Source of the DNA: Thiosulfatihalobacter marinus
GTDB taxonomy: Bacteria; Pseudomonadota; Alphaproteobacteria; Rhodobacterales; Rhodobacteraceae
DNA length: 64,000 bases
Direction: 5' to 3'
Assembly: GCF_016019955.1 (NCBI RefSeq)
Contig: NZ_JAECRZ010000005.1
Coordinates: 124,001 to 188,000 of the forward strand
The notes under the pieces are model-generated. The model was not told where the DNA came from. It did no database searches and saw nothing but the letters and a program-made list of their open reading frames with translations. Positions 33,753-42,357 of this stretch are shown here, piece after piece (the first letter of the stretch is position 1; each line of letters begins with the position of its first letter). The translations under genes were made by a program, and so were the position numbers.

Positions 33753-35642
33753 ATGAGGCGCGCACGGGTCGGGCTGACGATTCTGGCGACAAGCGATCTT
33801 CACGCGGCGATGCTGGCCTATGATTACTTCGCCGACCGGCCGGGCCGGGGCGGCTCTCTGGCCCGGCTGGCCACGATGATCGGCGCGGCGCGACAGGATG
33901 CGGGGGCCTGTCTGTTGCTGGACAATGGCGATTTCCTGCTGGGCACGCCGCTGGCGGATGCGCATCTGCCGGCCGGGGCGGGGCGGAAAAACCCGGTCAT
34001 CGCGGCGATGACGGCGCTGGGCTATGACGCGGCGGCGCTGGGCAATCACGAGTTTGATCTGGAGCGCGACGACTTGCGCGCGATTCTGGGCGAGGCGGAT
34101 TTCCCGCTGTTATGCGCCAATCTGCGCCCGTTGCCCGGTGGCGGGTATGAGGGCCTGTGGCAGGACGGGGTGGTGATCCCGGTCAGGGCGCGGGACACGG
34201 CAGGGCGCGCGGTAACGGTGGGGGTGGGTGTGTTCGGTGTTCTGCCGCCGCAGGTGATGCAGTGGGACGGGCGGCGTGTGACCGGGCGGCTGGAGGCCGA
34301 GGACATTGCCAGCGCCGCCGCGCGCGCGGCGCAGGGACTGCGCGCGGCGGGGGCGGACCTGGTGGTGGCGCTGGCCCATAGCGGCATTTCGGCGGCCCCG
34401 CATGTGGCAGGCGCGGAGAACGCGGCATCGGCGGTGGCGCGGCTGGACACGGTGGATGCGGTGGTCGCGGGCCATGTGCACAAGGTCTTTCCCGGTCCGT
34501 GGGGGCCAGAGGCGCCCGGAATCGATAGTGACCGGGGCATGTTGCACGGCACGCCGACGGTAATGCCGGGCACGTCCGGGTCGCATCTTGGCCGGCTGGA
34601 CCTGACGCTGGAACGCAAGGGGGCGCGCTGGGCGGTGGCCGGATTTGTCAGCCGGGCCGAGCCGTCACGCGATGTGCCCGAGGATCCCGGCTTGCTGGGG
34701 CTTCTGTCGGGGGCGCACCGGCACACGCTGGACATGACGCAAACCGTGCTTGGGCATCTGGACGCGCTGGTGCACAGCTATTTCGCGATGGTTCGCGATG
34801 ACCGGTCGGTGCGGCTTGTGGCCGAGGCCAAGCTGGCGCATTTGCAGCGCGCGCTGAGCGGCACGCCGTTGCAGGGGCTGCCGCTTCTGGCGTCGGTCGC
34901 GCCGATGAAATGCGGCGGGCGGGCCGGGGCCGAGCATTACACGGATATTCCCGCCGGACCTGTGGCGCGCCGGGCAATCGCGGATATGCAGTTCTTTTCC
35001 AACGAGTTGAGCGTGCTGAGGTTAACCGGTGCCGAGCTTCTGGAGTGGTTGGAAATGTCCGCCAGCCTGTATAACCGGCTGCTGCCGGGGCGGTATGATC
35101 AGCGCCTGTTCGAGCGCGACGTGGCGCCCTATAACCGCGAGTCGGTTTACGGGATGACCTATGAGATCGATCTGTCCCGGCCCGCGCGCTATGACCCGGA
35201 GGGGCGGTTGGCCGATCCGGCTGCGCACCGGATCATCGGGGCGCAGCTGGCCGGGCGCGCGCTGGACCCGGACCGGGAGGTGCTGCTGGCCACGAACGCC
35301 TATCGCGCCGGGGGCGGAGGACATTTCCCGCATGCAACAGCCGAGCGGGCGGTAACGCTGGAGCCGGTCGGCATCCGTGATCTTCTGACCCGCCATTTGC
35401 AGACCGGCCGGGGCCGGACCGATGCGGCGATCCGCAGTTGGCGGTTTGCCGAACTGGCCGACACTTGCGCGGTGTTCGAAACCGGCGCCGGCGCCGTACA
35501 GGCGGCGCTGCCACCCGACCGGCGCCTGCATGATCTGGGACCGGTCAGCGAGGGATATCGCCGTTATCTTCTGGATTTGACGCCCGGATTGGCGCAGGGA
35601 CGGCTTGCACAGCGCCGGATGCGGGGTTATATGCCGTCCTGA
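33753..35642 (+). CDS. 5'-nucleotidase / 2',3'-cyclic phosphodiesterase family protein
   Basis: A 629-residue binuclear metallophosphatase. The N-terminal catalytic domain has ILATSDLHAAML, LLLDNGDFLLGTPLAD, AALGNHEFDLERDD, VALAHSGI and AGHVHKVFPG, the metal-ligand motifs in order. The C-terminal nucleotide-binding domain has VYGMTYEIDLSRPARYD and LATNAYRAGGGGHF. This matches the CpdB group (2',3'-cyclic nucleotide phosphodiesterase/3'-nucleotidase). Unlike E. coli CpdB I see no signal peptide: the first residues MRRARVGLTILATSD go straight into the catalytic strand, so it may be cytoplasmic or the true start may lie elsewhere. Its stop codon overlaps the SRP RNA gene. Confidence 0.85.
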   Translation: MRRARVGLTILATSDLHAAMLAYDYFADRPGRGGSLARLATMIGAARQDAGACLLLDNGDFLLGTPLADAHLPAGAGRKNPVIAAMTALGYDAAALGNHEFDLERDDLRAILGEADFPLLCANLRPLPGGGYEGLWQDGVVIPVRARDTAGRAVTVGVGVFGVLPPQVMQWDGRRVTGRLEAEDIASAAARAAQGLRAAGADLVVALAHSGISAAPHVAGAENAASAVARLDTVDAVVAGHVHKVFPGPWGPEAPGIDSDRGMLHGTPTVMPGTSGSHLGRLDLTLERKGARWAVAGFVSRAEPSRDVPEDPGLLGLLSGAHRHTLDMTQTVLGHLDALVHSYFAMVRDDRSVRLVAEAKLAHLQRALSGTPLQGLPLLASVAPMKCGGRAGAEHYTDIPAGPVARRAIADMQFFSNELSVLRLTGAELLEWLEMSASLYNRLLPGRYDQRLFERDVAPYNRESVYGMTYEIDLSRPARYDPEGRLADPAAHRIIGAQLAGRALDPDREVLLATNAYRAGGGGHFPHATAERAVTLEPVGIRDLLTRHLQTGRGRTDAAIRSWRFAELADTCAVFETGAGAVQAALPPDRRLHDLGPVSEGYRRYLLDLTPGLAQGRLAQRRMRGYMPS

Positions 35643-35735
35643 GAGGTTGGCGCGGGCAGGCGCCTCGCCAACCCGGTCAGATCCGGAAGGAAGCAGCCGT
35701 AACGAGCCCCGCTTGGGTCGTTGTCCAGCCTCTCA
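35640..35735 (+). ncRNA. ffs: Signal recognition particle RNA (4.5S)
   Basis: A 96-base small SRP RNA. The conserved domain IV core GGTCAGATCCGGAAGGAAGC lies at 35675-35694, followed by AGCCGTAACGAG, which form the symmetric and asymmetric internal loops bound by Ffh. The ends pair (TGAGAGGTTGG with CCAGCCTCTCA). It begins at or inside the stop codon of the upstream nucleotidase gene. It may have its own promoter inside that gene or be processed from a longer transcript. It is the RNA partner of Ffh (11298-12818). Confidence 0.95.
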
Positions 35736-35861
35736 CCTTAATTCCCCCTTGATACCGGATGACGGGACGCGCGAGTTCGTGCCGGCGGGCGCCGGGTGGG
35801 GTGGTGCCGACCCGGACGCATGCGAAACCTTGCTTTCACGGCCTGTTCACGCATTCGGAAC

Positions 35862-35891
35862 TTGAATGTCGCCGGCAAGCACCCTTAGCTA
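35862..35891 (+). promoter_or_regulatory. Candidate promoter of the yejABEF-type operon
   Basis: TTGAAT (35862-35867) and TAGCTA (35886-35891, spacing 18) or TTAGCT (35885-35890, spacing 17), about 45 bases before the first ATG. Confidence 0.4.
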
Positions 35892-35934
35892 GGGAATAAC
35901 GAAAAAAAACACTCGACAGTCAGGGGAAAACGCC

Positions 35935-37869
35935 ATGAGCCAGAGCCGCGTTGCGTACAGGACCGCCCAACCTATGGAGATCCTGAACCGATGGTTCATT
36001 GCGGGGGCCGCGGCGGTGGCGTTGATGCTGGCCGCCGGGAGCGTGCGCGCCGCAGAGGACGGGATTATCCGCAGTCACGGTTATTCCTATTTCGGCGATC
36101 TGACATACCCGGCGGATTACCCCTATTTCGACTATGTGAACCCGGATGCCCCCAAGGGCGGCGAAATCTCGCTTTGGGCGCCGGGCACGTTCGATTCGCT
36201 CAACCCCTACAGCCGCAAGGGCCGGGGCGGGCGCTATAGCTGGATCATGTATGAAAGCCTGCTGGGGGATGCGCCCACCGGCGGATCCGCGCCGGCGGAT
36301 GTGTATGGCGAATCCTACGGGCTGTTGGCCGAACGGCTGGAATATGACGAGGACAAGACCTGGGTGATTTTCTACATGCGGCCCGAGGCGCGGTTTTCGG
36401 ACGGGACGCCGGTGACGGCGCAGGACGTGGTGTTTTCGCACAACCTGCTGCTGGAGCAGGGGCTTCCGTCCTATGCGCAGGCGGTGAAGAAGTTGGTGCT
36501 GAGCGCCGAGGCGCTGGACGATTACAGGGTCAAGTTCACCTTTGCCGAGGGTATTTCGCGCCGCAGCCTGATCGACCAGGTGGGCGGGGTGCCGGTGTGG
36601 TCCAAAAAATGGTTCGAGGAGACCGGCGCACGCCTGGACGAGCCACGGCTGGACACATCGCCGGGTTCGGGCCCCTACATGGTGGAAAGCTATGACGTGA
36701 ACCGGCGCATCGTCTACAAGCGCAACCCGGATTACTGGGGCCGCGATCTGCCGATCAACCGGGGGCGGCACAATTTCGACCGCATCCGCATCGAGTATTT
36801 CGCCGATGATTCAGCCGCGTTCGAGGCGTTCAAGGCCGGGGAATACACGTTCCGGGCGGAAGGCAATTCCAAGCAATGGGCCACGGGCTATGATTTCCCC
36901 GGCGTCGAGAAGGGATGGGTGAAGAAGGAAGAGCTGCCCGATGGCACGCCGCCAACCCCGAGTGGCATCATCTTCAATCTGGGCAGGGAGGTGCTCAGGG
37001 ATCGGCGGGTGCGCGAGGCGATTTCGCTGGGCTACAATTTCGAATGGACCAATGAATCCCTGCAATTCGGCCTGTTCAAGCAGCGCAATTCCTTTGTGCA
37101 GGGTGCGCCGCACGAAGCCATGGGCCTGCCCGAGGGCAAGGAGCGCGCCTTGCTGGAAAGTCTGGGAGACCTGGTGCCGGAAGAGATCCTGAACGAACCG
37201 GCGGTGATGGCGCATACATCCAGCCCCAAGCGCGAGATTGACCGGGGCAACCTGCGCAAGGCGTCTCGATTGCTGGATGCGGCGGGCTGGATCGTGGGCG
37301 ACGACGGGATGCGGCGCAACGACCGGGGCGAAACCCTGACGCTGGTGTTTCCCTATCCGTCTTCATCGTCGGCCACGCTGGGCGCGTTTATCGAGGTGTT
37401 CGTGCAGAACCTGCAACGCATGGGGATCGACGCGGTTCAGGAAAAGGTGGACCCGGCACAATATACGTTGCGCGAGCGGGAGCGCGACTATGATCTGGTC
37501 TTTGACAGCTATGTGGCGTTCCTGGACACCGGCACGGGACTATTCCAGCGCTACGGATCCGCCGAGGCCGCGTTTTCGCTGTTCAACCCGGCCGGGCTGG
37601 CCAGCCCGCTGGTGGACAAGATCATCGAGGTTTCGCTGCAAACCGAAACCCGCGAGGATCGCGACGTGGCGCTGATGGCGCTGGACCGGGTGCTGCGCTG
37701 GGAACGGTTCATGATCCCGGTCTGGTACAATGACAGCTCCTGGGTGGCCTATTACGACCAGTATGAATACCCCGATCCGTTGCCGCGCTATTCCGTGGGC
37801 ACGCTGGATTTCTGGTGGTTCAACGCCGAGAAGGCCGCGCGCCTGAAGGCCGAAGGCGCGTTGAGGTAA
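35935..37869 (+). CDS. yejA: ABC transporter substrate-binding protein, YejA-like
   Basis: A 644-residue family 5 periplasmic binding protein, longer than average as for YejA. A signal peptide around residues 14-40 ([20 protein letters not shown] to VRAAED) follows a 13-residue polar leader. [20 protein letters not shown] is the diagnostic YejA-type start of the mature fold, with [20 protein letters not shown] further on. It binds oligopeptides or microcin C-like compounds for the permease encoded next. The ATG at 35935 has AGGGG nine bases upstream; an internal ATG at 35974 has none. Confidence 0.88.
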   Translation: MSQSRVAYRTAQPMEILNRWFIAGAAAVALMLAAGSVRAAEDGIIRSHGYSYFGDLTYPADYPYFDYVNPDAPKGGEISLWAPGTFDSLNPYSRKGRGGRYSWIMYESLLGDAPTGGSAPADVYGESYGLLAERLEYDEDKTWVIFYMRPEARFSDGTPVTAQDVVFSHNLLLEQGLPSYAQAVKKLVLSAEALDDYRVKFTFAEGISRRSLIDQVGGVPVWSKKWFEETGARLDEPRLDTSPGSGPYMVESYDVNRRIVYKRNPDYWGRDLPINRGRHNFDRIRIEYFADDSAAFEAFKAGEYTFRAEGNSKQWATGYDFPGVEKGWVKKEELPDGTPPTPSGIIFNLGREVLRDRRVREAISLGYNFEWTNESLQFGLFKQRNSFVQGAPHEAMGLPEGKERALLESLGDLVPEEILNEPAVMAHTSSPKREIDRGNLRKASRLLDAAGWIVGDDGMRRNDRGETLTLVFPYPSSSSATLGAFIEVFVQNLQRMGIDAVQEKVDPAQYTLRERERDYDLVFDSYVAFLDTGTGLFQRYGSAEAAFSLFNPAGLASPLVDKIIEVSLQTETREDRDVALMALDRVLRWERFMIPVWYNDSSWVAYYDQYEYPDPLPRYSVGTLDFWWFNAEKAARLKAEGALR

Positions 37870-37876
37870 TCCCGGC

Positions 37877-38980
37877 ATGGGCGCCTATATATTACGACGG
37901 CTGTTGCTGATCATTCCGACGCTGTTGGGGATCATGATCATCAACTTTGCGCTGGTGCAGTTCGTGCCCGGTGGCCCGGTCGAGCAGGTCATCGCCCAGA
38001 TCCAGGGGCAGGGCGACGTGTTCGAGGGCTTTGCCGGGGGCGGGCAGGATGCCGGAGTCATGGAAACCGACAATTTTGCCGGCAGCGCGGGTGGTAGTAA
38101 ATATGCCGGGGCGCAGGGGCTGCCGCCGGAATTCATCGCCCAGCTGGAAAAGGAGTTCGGTTTCGACAAGCCGCCGGTTACACGGTTTCTGATGATGTTG
38201 TGGAACTATGCGCGGCTGGATTTCGGCGAGAGCTATTTTCGCAAGATCAGCGTGACGGATCTGGTGCTGGAAAAGATGCCGGTCAGCATCACGCTGGGCC
38301 TTTGGTCGACGCTGATTGCCTATCTGGTGTCGATCCCGCTGGGCATCCGCAAGGCAGTCAGGGACGGCTCGCCCTTTGATACCTGGACGAGCGGGGCGAT
38401 TATCGTGGCCTATGCCATTCCCGGTTTCCTGTTCGCGATCATGCTGCTGGTGCTGTTCGCGGGCGGGTCGTACTGGAAGCTGTTTCCGCTGAGGGGGCTG
38501 ACCTCGGACAATTTTGATGACCTGACGATGATCGGCAAGCTTCTGGACTATCTGTGGCATATCACGCTGCCGGTTCTGGCCTCGACCATCGCGGCCTTTG
38601 CCACGCTGACGCTGCTGACCAAGAATTCGTTCCTGGACGAGATCAAGAAACACTATGTGATGACCGCGCGGGCCAAGGGGCTGAGTGAGAAGCGGGTGCT
38701 TTACGGGCATGTGTTCCGCAACGCGATGCTGATCGTGATCGCGGGTTTCCCGGCGGTGTTCATCGGGGTGTTCTTTGGCGGTTCGGTGCTGATCGAGACA
38801 ATCTTTTCGCTGGACGGGCTGGGGCGGCTTGGGTTTGAGGCCGCGGTGGCGCGGGATTATCCGGTGATCTTTGGCACGCTGTTCATTTTCGGGCTGATCG
38901 GGCTGGTTGTCGGTATCCTGTCGGACCTGATGTATGTGCTGGTCGATCCGCGCATCGACTTTGAAAAGCGGGAGGGGTGA
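37877..38980 (+). CDS. yejB: ABC transporter permease, YejB-like
   Basis: A 367-residue inner-membrane permease. It starts [20 protein letters not shown] as do DppB-type permeases, has the extra periplasmic loop between helices 1 and 2 typical of YejB (about residues 40-80), and the cytoplasmic EAA loop [20 protein letters not shown] that contacts the ATPase. It is 7 bases from yejA and separated from yejE by a few bases. Confidence 0.93.
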   Translation: MGAYILRRLLLIIPTLLGIMIINFALVQFVPGGPVEQVIAQIQGQGDVFEGFAGGGQDAGVMETDNFAGSAGGSKYAGAQGLPPEFIAQLEKEFGFDKPPVTRFLMMLWNYARLDFGESYFRKISVTDLVLEKMPVSITLGLWSTLIAYLVSIPLGIRKAVRDGSPFDTWTSGAIIVAYAIPGFLFAIMLLVLFAGGSYWKLFPLRGLTSDNFDDLTMIGKLLDYLWHITLPVLASTIAAFATLTLLTKNSFLDEIKKHYVMTARAKGLSEKRVLYGHVFRNAMLIVIAGFPAVFIGVFFGGSVLIETIFSLDGLGRLGFEAAVARDYPVIFGTLFIFGLIGLVVGILSDLMYVLVDPRIDFEKREG

Positions 38981-38984
38981 CGCG

Positions 38985-40091
38985 ATGGCATTGTCCCCTC
39001 TCAATCAGCGCCGCTGGCGCAACTTCAAACGCAACCGGCGGGCGTTCTGGTCGCTGATCATTTTCGTGATCGCCTTTGGCGTATCGCTGTTCGCCGAGGT
39101 GCTGGCCAATGACCGGCCCATCGTGGTGAGCTATCGCGGCGAGATCTACACGCCGGTATTCAGCTTCTATCCCGAAACCGCGTTTGGCGGCGATTTCAAG
39201 ACCGAGGCCGATTACAAGGATCCGGTGGTGCAATGCCTGATCCGGACCGGCGGCGTGGATCTGTGTTTTGACGCGCCCGAGGAGATCATTCAGGAGGTCG
39301 CGGCGGGGACGTTCAGCGAGGACGGGTTCTACAAGGGATGGGCGCTTTGGCCGCTGATCCCCTATGCCTATAACACGCCGGTGGACCGTCCCGGCGCCGC
39401 GCCGCTGCCGCCCAGTGCGCAGAACTGGCTGGGCACGGATGACCGCAAGCGCGACGTGGTGGCGCGGGTGCTGTACGGCTTTCGCCTGTCGATCTTCTTT
39501 ACCCTGATCGTGACCACGCTGGCCAGTGTGGTGGGCATCATCGCGGGCGCGGTGCAGGGCTATTTCGGCGGCTGGCTGGACCTGATCTTTCAGCGGGTGA
39601 TCGAGATATGGGGGGCGACGCCCAGCCTGTATATCATCATCATCCTGTTTGCCGTGCTGGGGCGCAGTTTCTGGCTGCTTGTCTTTTTGACGGTGCTGTT
39701 TGGCTGGACCGCGCTGGTGGGGGTGGTGCGGGCCGAGTTCCTGCGCGCGCGCAATCTGGAATATGTGCGCGCGGCCAAGGCGCTGGGCGTGTCCAACCGC
39801 ACGATCATGTTCCGCCACATGCTGCCCAACGCGATGGTGGCGACGGTGACGATGTTGCCCTTCATCGTAACGGGGACGATCAGCACGCTGGCCGGGCTGG
39901 ATTTCCTGGGCTTTGGCCTGCCGTCAACCGCGCCGAGCCTTGGGGAACTGACGCTTCAGGCCAAGCAGAACCTGCAAGCGCCATGGCTGGGGTTCACGGC
40001 GTTTTTCACCTTTGCCATCATGCTGTCGCTTCTGGTCTTCATCTTTGAAGGCGTGCGCGACGCGTTTGACCCGAGAAAGACCTTTTCATGA
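38985..40091 (+). CDS. yejE: ABC transporter permease, YejE-like
   Basis: A 368-residue permease partner of YejB. The N terminus NQRRWRNFKRNRRAFWSLII is typical of the DppC/YejE N-terminal segment, followed by a large periplasmic insertion (GEIYTPVFSFYPETAFGGDF region) characteristic of YejE. The EAA loop is AAKALGVSNRTIMFRHMLPN. GGGAGGGG precedes the ATG at 38985. The end overlaps yejF by four bases (ATGA). Confidence 0.93.
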   Translation: MALSPLNQRRWRNFKRNRRAFWSLIIFVIAFGVSLFAEVLANDRPIVVSYRGEIYTPVFSFYPETAFGGDFKTEADYKDPVVQCLIRTGGVDLCFDAPEEIIQEVAAGTFSEDGFYKGWALWPLIPYAYNTPVDRPGAAPLPPSAQNWLGTDDRKRDVVARVLYGFRLSIFFTLIVTTLASVVGIIAGAVQGYFGGWLDLIFQRVIEIWGATPSLYIIIILFAVLGRSFWLLVFLTVLFGWTALVGVVRAEFLRARNLEYVRAAKALGVSNRTIMFRHMLPNAMVATVTMLPFIVTGTISTLAGLDFLGFGLPSTAPSLGELTLQAKQNLQAPWLGFTAFFTFAIMLSLLVFIFEGVRDAFDPRKTFS

Positions 40092-41683
40092 GCATTCTTG
40101 AAGTGAAGGACTTGCGGGTCGGGTTCCGGCAGGACGGGCGCGTGGTGGAGGCGGTCAGGGGGGTGTCCTTTTCGCTGGACCGGGGCGAGACCGTCGCGCT
40201 GGTGGGCGAGAGTGGATCGGGAAAATCGGTGACGGCGCTGAGCACGGTGTCCTTGCTGCCGGGCAGCGCCGAGGTTTCGGGCAGTGTCACCTATGACGGT
40301 CAGGAGATGATCGGCGCGTCGGATGCCCGGCTGCGCGATGTGCGGGGCAATGACATTTCGTTCATCTTCCAGGAGCCGATGACCTCGCTCAATCCGCTGC
40401 ACACGCTGGAAAAACAGCTGGCCGAAAGTCTGGCGTTGCATCAGGGGATCGTGGGCGAGGCGGCGCGGGCACGCATCGTTGAGCTGATGGAGAAAGTGGG
40501 CATTCGCGACGCGCAAAGCCGGCTGGGCGCCTATCCGCACCAGTTGAGCGGCGGGCAGCGGCAACGGGTGATGATCGCCATGGCGCTGGCCAACAAGCCC
40601 GATGTGCTGATCGCGGATGAGCCGACGACGGCGCTGGATGTGACCATCCAGGCGCAGATCCTGGAATTGCTGGCCGATCTGAAGGCCCAGGAGGGGATGG
40701 GGCTTTTGTTCATCACCCATGATCTGGGCATCGTGCGGCGCATTGCCGACAAGGTCTGCGTGATGAAGGATGGCGAGATTGTCGAGGCCGGGGCGGTGGA
40801 CGAGATTTTCGCCAATCCGCAGCATCCCTATACGCGGAAATTGTTGAGCGCGCGGGCGGTGGGCGCGCCCGATCCGGTGGCGCCCGAAGCGCCGGTGGTG
40901 GCAGAGACAGAAGACCTGAAGGTGTGGTTCCCGATCCAGCGCGGCTTTTTCAAGAAGACCGTGGGCCATGTGAAGGCGGTGAACGAGGCGACGATCCTGG
41001 TGCGGGCCGGCGAAACGCTTGGCATTGTCGGGGAAAGCGGATCGGGCAAGACGACGCTGGCGCTGGCGATCATGCGGCTGATCGCCTCGCAAGGCCGGAT
41101 CGTGTTTGACGGGCAGGACGTGCGCCAATGGTCGACCCGCGAATTGCGCAACCTGCGCAAGCATATGCAGATCGTGTTTCAGGACCCGTTCGGCAGCCTG
41201 TCGCCGCGCATGACCTGTGAACAGATCATCGCCGAGGGGCTGGGGGTGCATGGCAACCCCGGCGGGCGCGACACGCGGGCGCTGGTGGGCGAGGTGATGG
41301 AAGAGGTCGGGCTGGACCCGGCCATGATGGACCGGTACCCGCACGAGTTTTCCGGCGGGCAGCGCCAGCGTATCGCGATTGCGCGGGCGATGATCCTGCG
41401 CCCCAAGCTGTTGGTCCTGGACGAGCCGACAAGCGCGCTGGACATGACGGTCCAGGTGCAGATCGTGGATCTGTTGCGCGATTTACAGCGCAAATACGGG
41501 CTGGCCTATCTGTTCATCAGCCATGACCTGCACGTGGTGCGCGCCATGAGTCACAAGATCATGGTGATGAAGGCGGGCGATGTGGTGGAACAGGGCGAGG
41601 CGCAGGCGCTGTTTGCCGCGCCACAGACCGAATACACCCGCGCCCTGTTGGCGGCGGCGCCGGATCTGCGGGCCGAAGCCTAG
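40088..41683 (+). CDS. yejF: ABC transporter ATP-binding protein, YejF-like (two ATPase domains)
   Basis: A 531-residue fusion of two nucleotide-binding domains. Domain 1: Walker [13 protein letters not shown], signature [15 protein letters not shown], Walker [14 protein letters not shown]. Domain 2: [43 protein letters not shown]. Each is followed by the oligopeptide/dipeptide C-terminal extension (PYTRKLLSA and EYTRALLAA). It powers the YejABE importer, which in enterobacteria takes up peptides and microcin C. Confidence 0.94.
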   Translation: MSILEVKDLRVGFRQDGRVVEAVRGVSFSLDRGETVALVGESGSGKSVTALSTVSLLPGSAEVSGSVTYDGQEMIGASDARLRDVRGNDISFIFQEPMTSLNPLHTLEKQLAESLALHQGIVGEAARARIVELMEKVGIRDAQSRLGAYPHQLSGGQRQRVMIAMALANKPDVLIADEPTTALDVTIQAQILELLADLKAQEGMGLLFITHDLGIVRRIADKVCVMKDGEIVEAGAVDEIFANPQHPYTRKLLSARAVGAPDPVAPEAPVVAETEDLKVWFPIQRGFFKKTVGHVKAVNEATILVRAGETLGIVGESGSGKTTLALAIMRLIASQGRIVFDGQDVRQWSTRELRNLRKHMQIVFQDPFGSLSPRMTCEQIIAEGLGVHGNPGGRDTRALVGEVMEEVGLDPAMMDRYPHEFSGGQRQRIAIARAMILRPKLLVLDEPTSALDMTVQVQIVDLLRDLQRKYGLAYLFISHDLHVVRAMSHKIMVMKAGDVVEQGEAQALFAAPQTEYTRALLAAAPDLRAEA

Positions 41684-41692
41684 GGGCTGACC

Positions 41693-42100
41693 CTAACGCA
41701 GGATCGGCACACCACCGGGGCCGCGCTGGCGCTCGACCACGCTGGCGCGCAGGCTGCGCCCGATCGTGTGGGCCAGCGCCGACCAGGCGGCGGCCTGATC
41801 GGGGCGAAGTTCCTGTTTCAGGGTCATGTCGAACAGGCCAAGCCAGGGATCGAACATGCCCGGGCGGACGTTTTTCGCCTGCTGGTGCGCCTGTGCCGGG
41901 TTGCCGTCATAGCTGCGTTCGAAAAGGATGGCATTGGCCCAGAAGCGGGTGATCTTTGCCTCATGCGCAGGCCAGTCGGTGACGTGGGCGGCAAAGACCG
42001 GGCCGAGGCCGGGATGCTGGCGGATCCGGGCATAAAAGGCGGCAACAACACGGGCGATTTCATCGCGGGTGATGTCAAAACGGGGCGGAATGGGGGGCAT
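41693..42100 (-). CDS. Group III truncated hemoglobin
   Basis: A 135-residue heme protein of the short 2-over-2 globin fold. ITRDEIARVVAAFYARIRQH, GPVFAAHVTDWPAHEAKITR, FWANAILFERSYDGNP and AHQQAKNVRPGMFDPWLGLF are typical of group III, with the proximal His expected in the HQQA segment. These bind O2 and NO; a role in NO or oxygen handling is inferred. ATG at 42100 has AAGG eight bases upstream. Its stop is 9 bases from the yejF stop, convergent. Confidence 0.88.
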   Translation of the reverse strand: MPPIPPRFDITRDEIARVVAAFYARIRQHPGLGPVFAAHVTDWPAHEAKITRFWANAILFERSYDGNPAQAHQQAKNVRPGMFDPWLGLFDMTLKQELRPDQAAAWSALAHTIGRSLRASVVERQRGPGGVPILR

Positions 42101-42183
42101 GGGCAAAGCCTTGTGTTCGGTGTGGCCACATTAGTGGCGCGACGGGGCAGGGAAAAGGGCCAAAGCGCCGCGTTTCAAGCCTC

Positions 42184-42212
42184 TGGACGCTGGTTTCGGG
42201 CGGGCCTATAAG
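42184..42212 (+). promoter_or_regulatory. Candidate promoter of ileS
   Basis: TGGACG (42184-42189) and TATAAG (42207-42212) with a 17-base spacer, matching 4/6 and 5/6 of the sigma-70 consensus. It implies a leader of about 140 bases before ileS. Confidence 0.5.
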
Positions 42213-42357
42213 GCGGGCATGATGTTGCCGATTGCCGCAATCATTATTCGAATTACATGCCCGGCGCTCTGAAGCACGAGCCGCCGGGACAAGGCGTATG
42301 GGATACCGCGCCGCCCAGTTTTCCTGACATGATCCGACAAGATGAAGGACGCCGAAG

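Noticed and set aside
35605-35865. Short coding frame across the SRP RNA
   Set aside because: It overlaps the conserved RNA core, which explains the sequence better.
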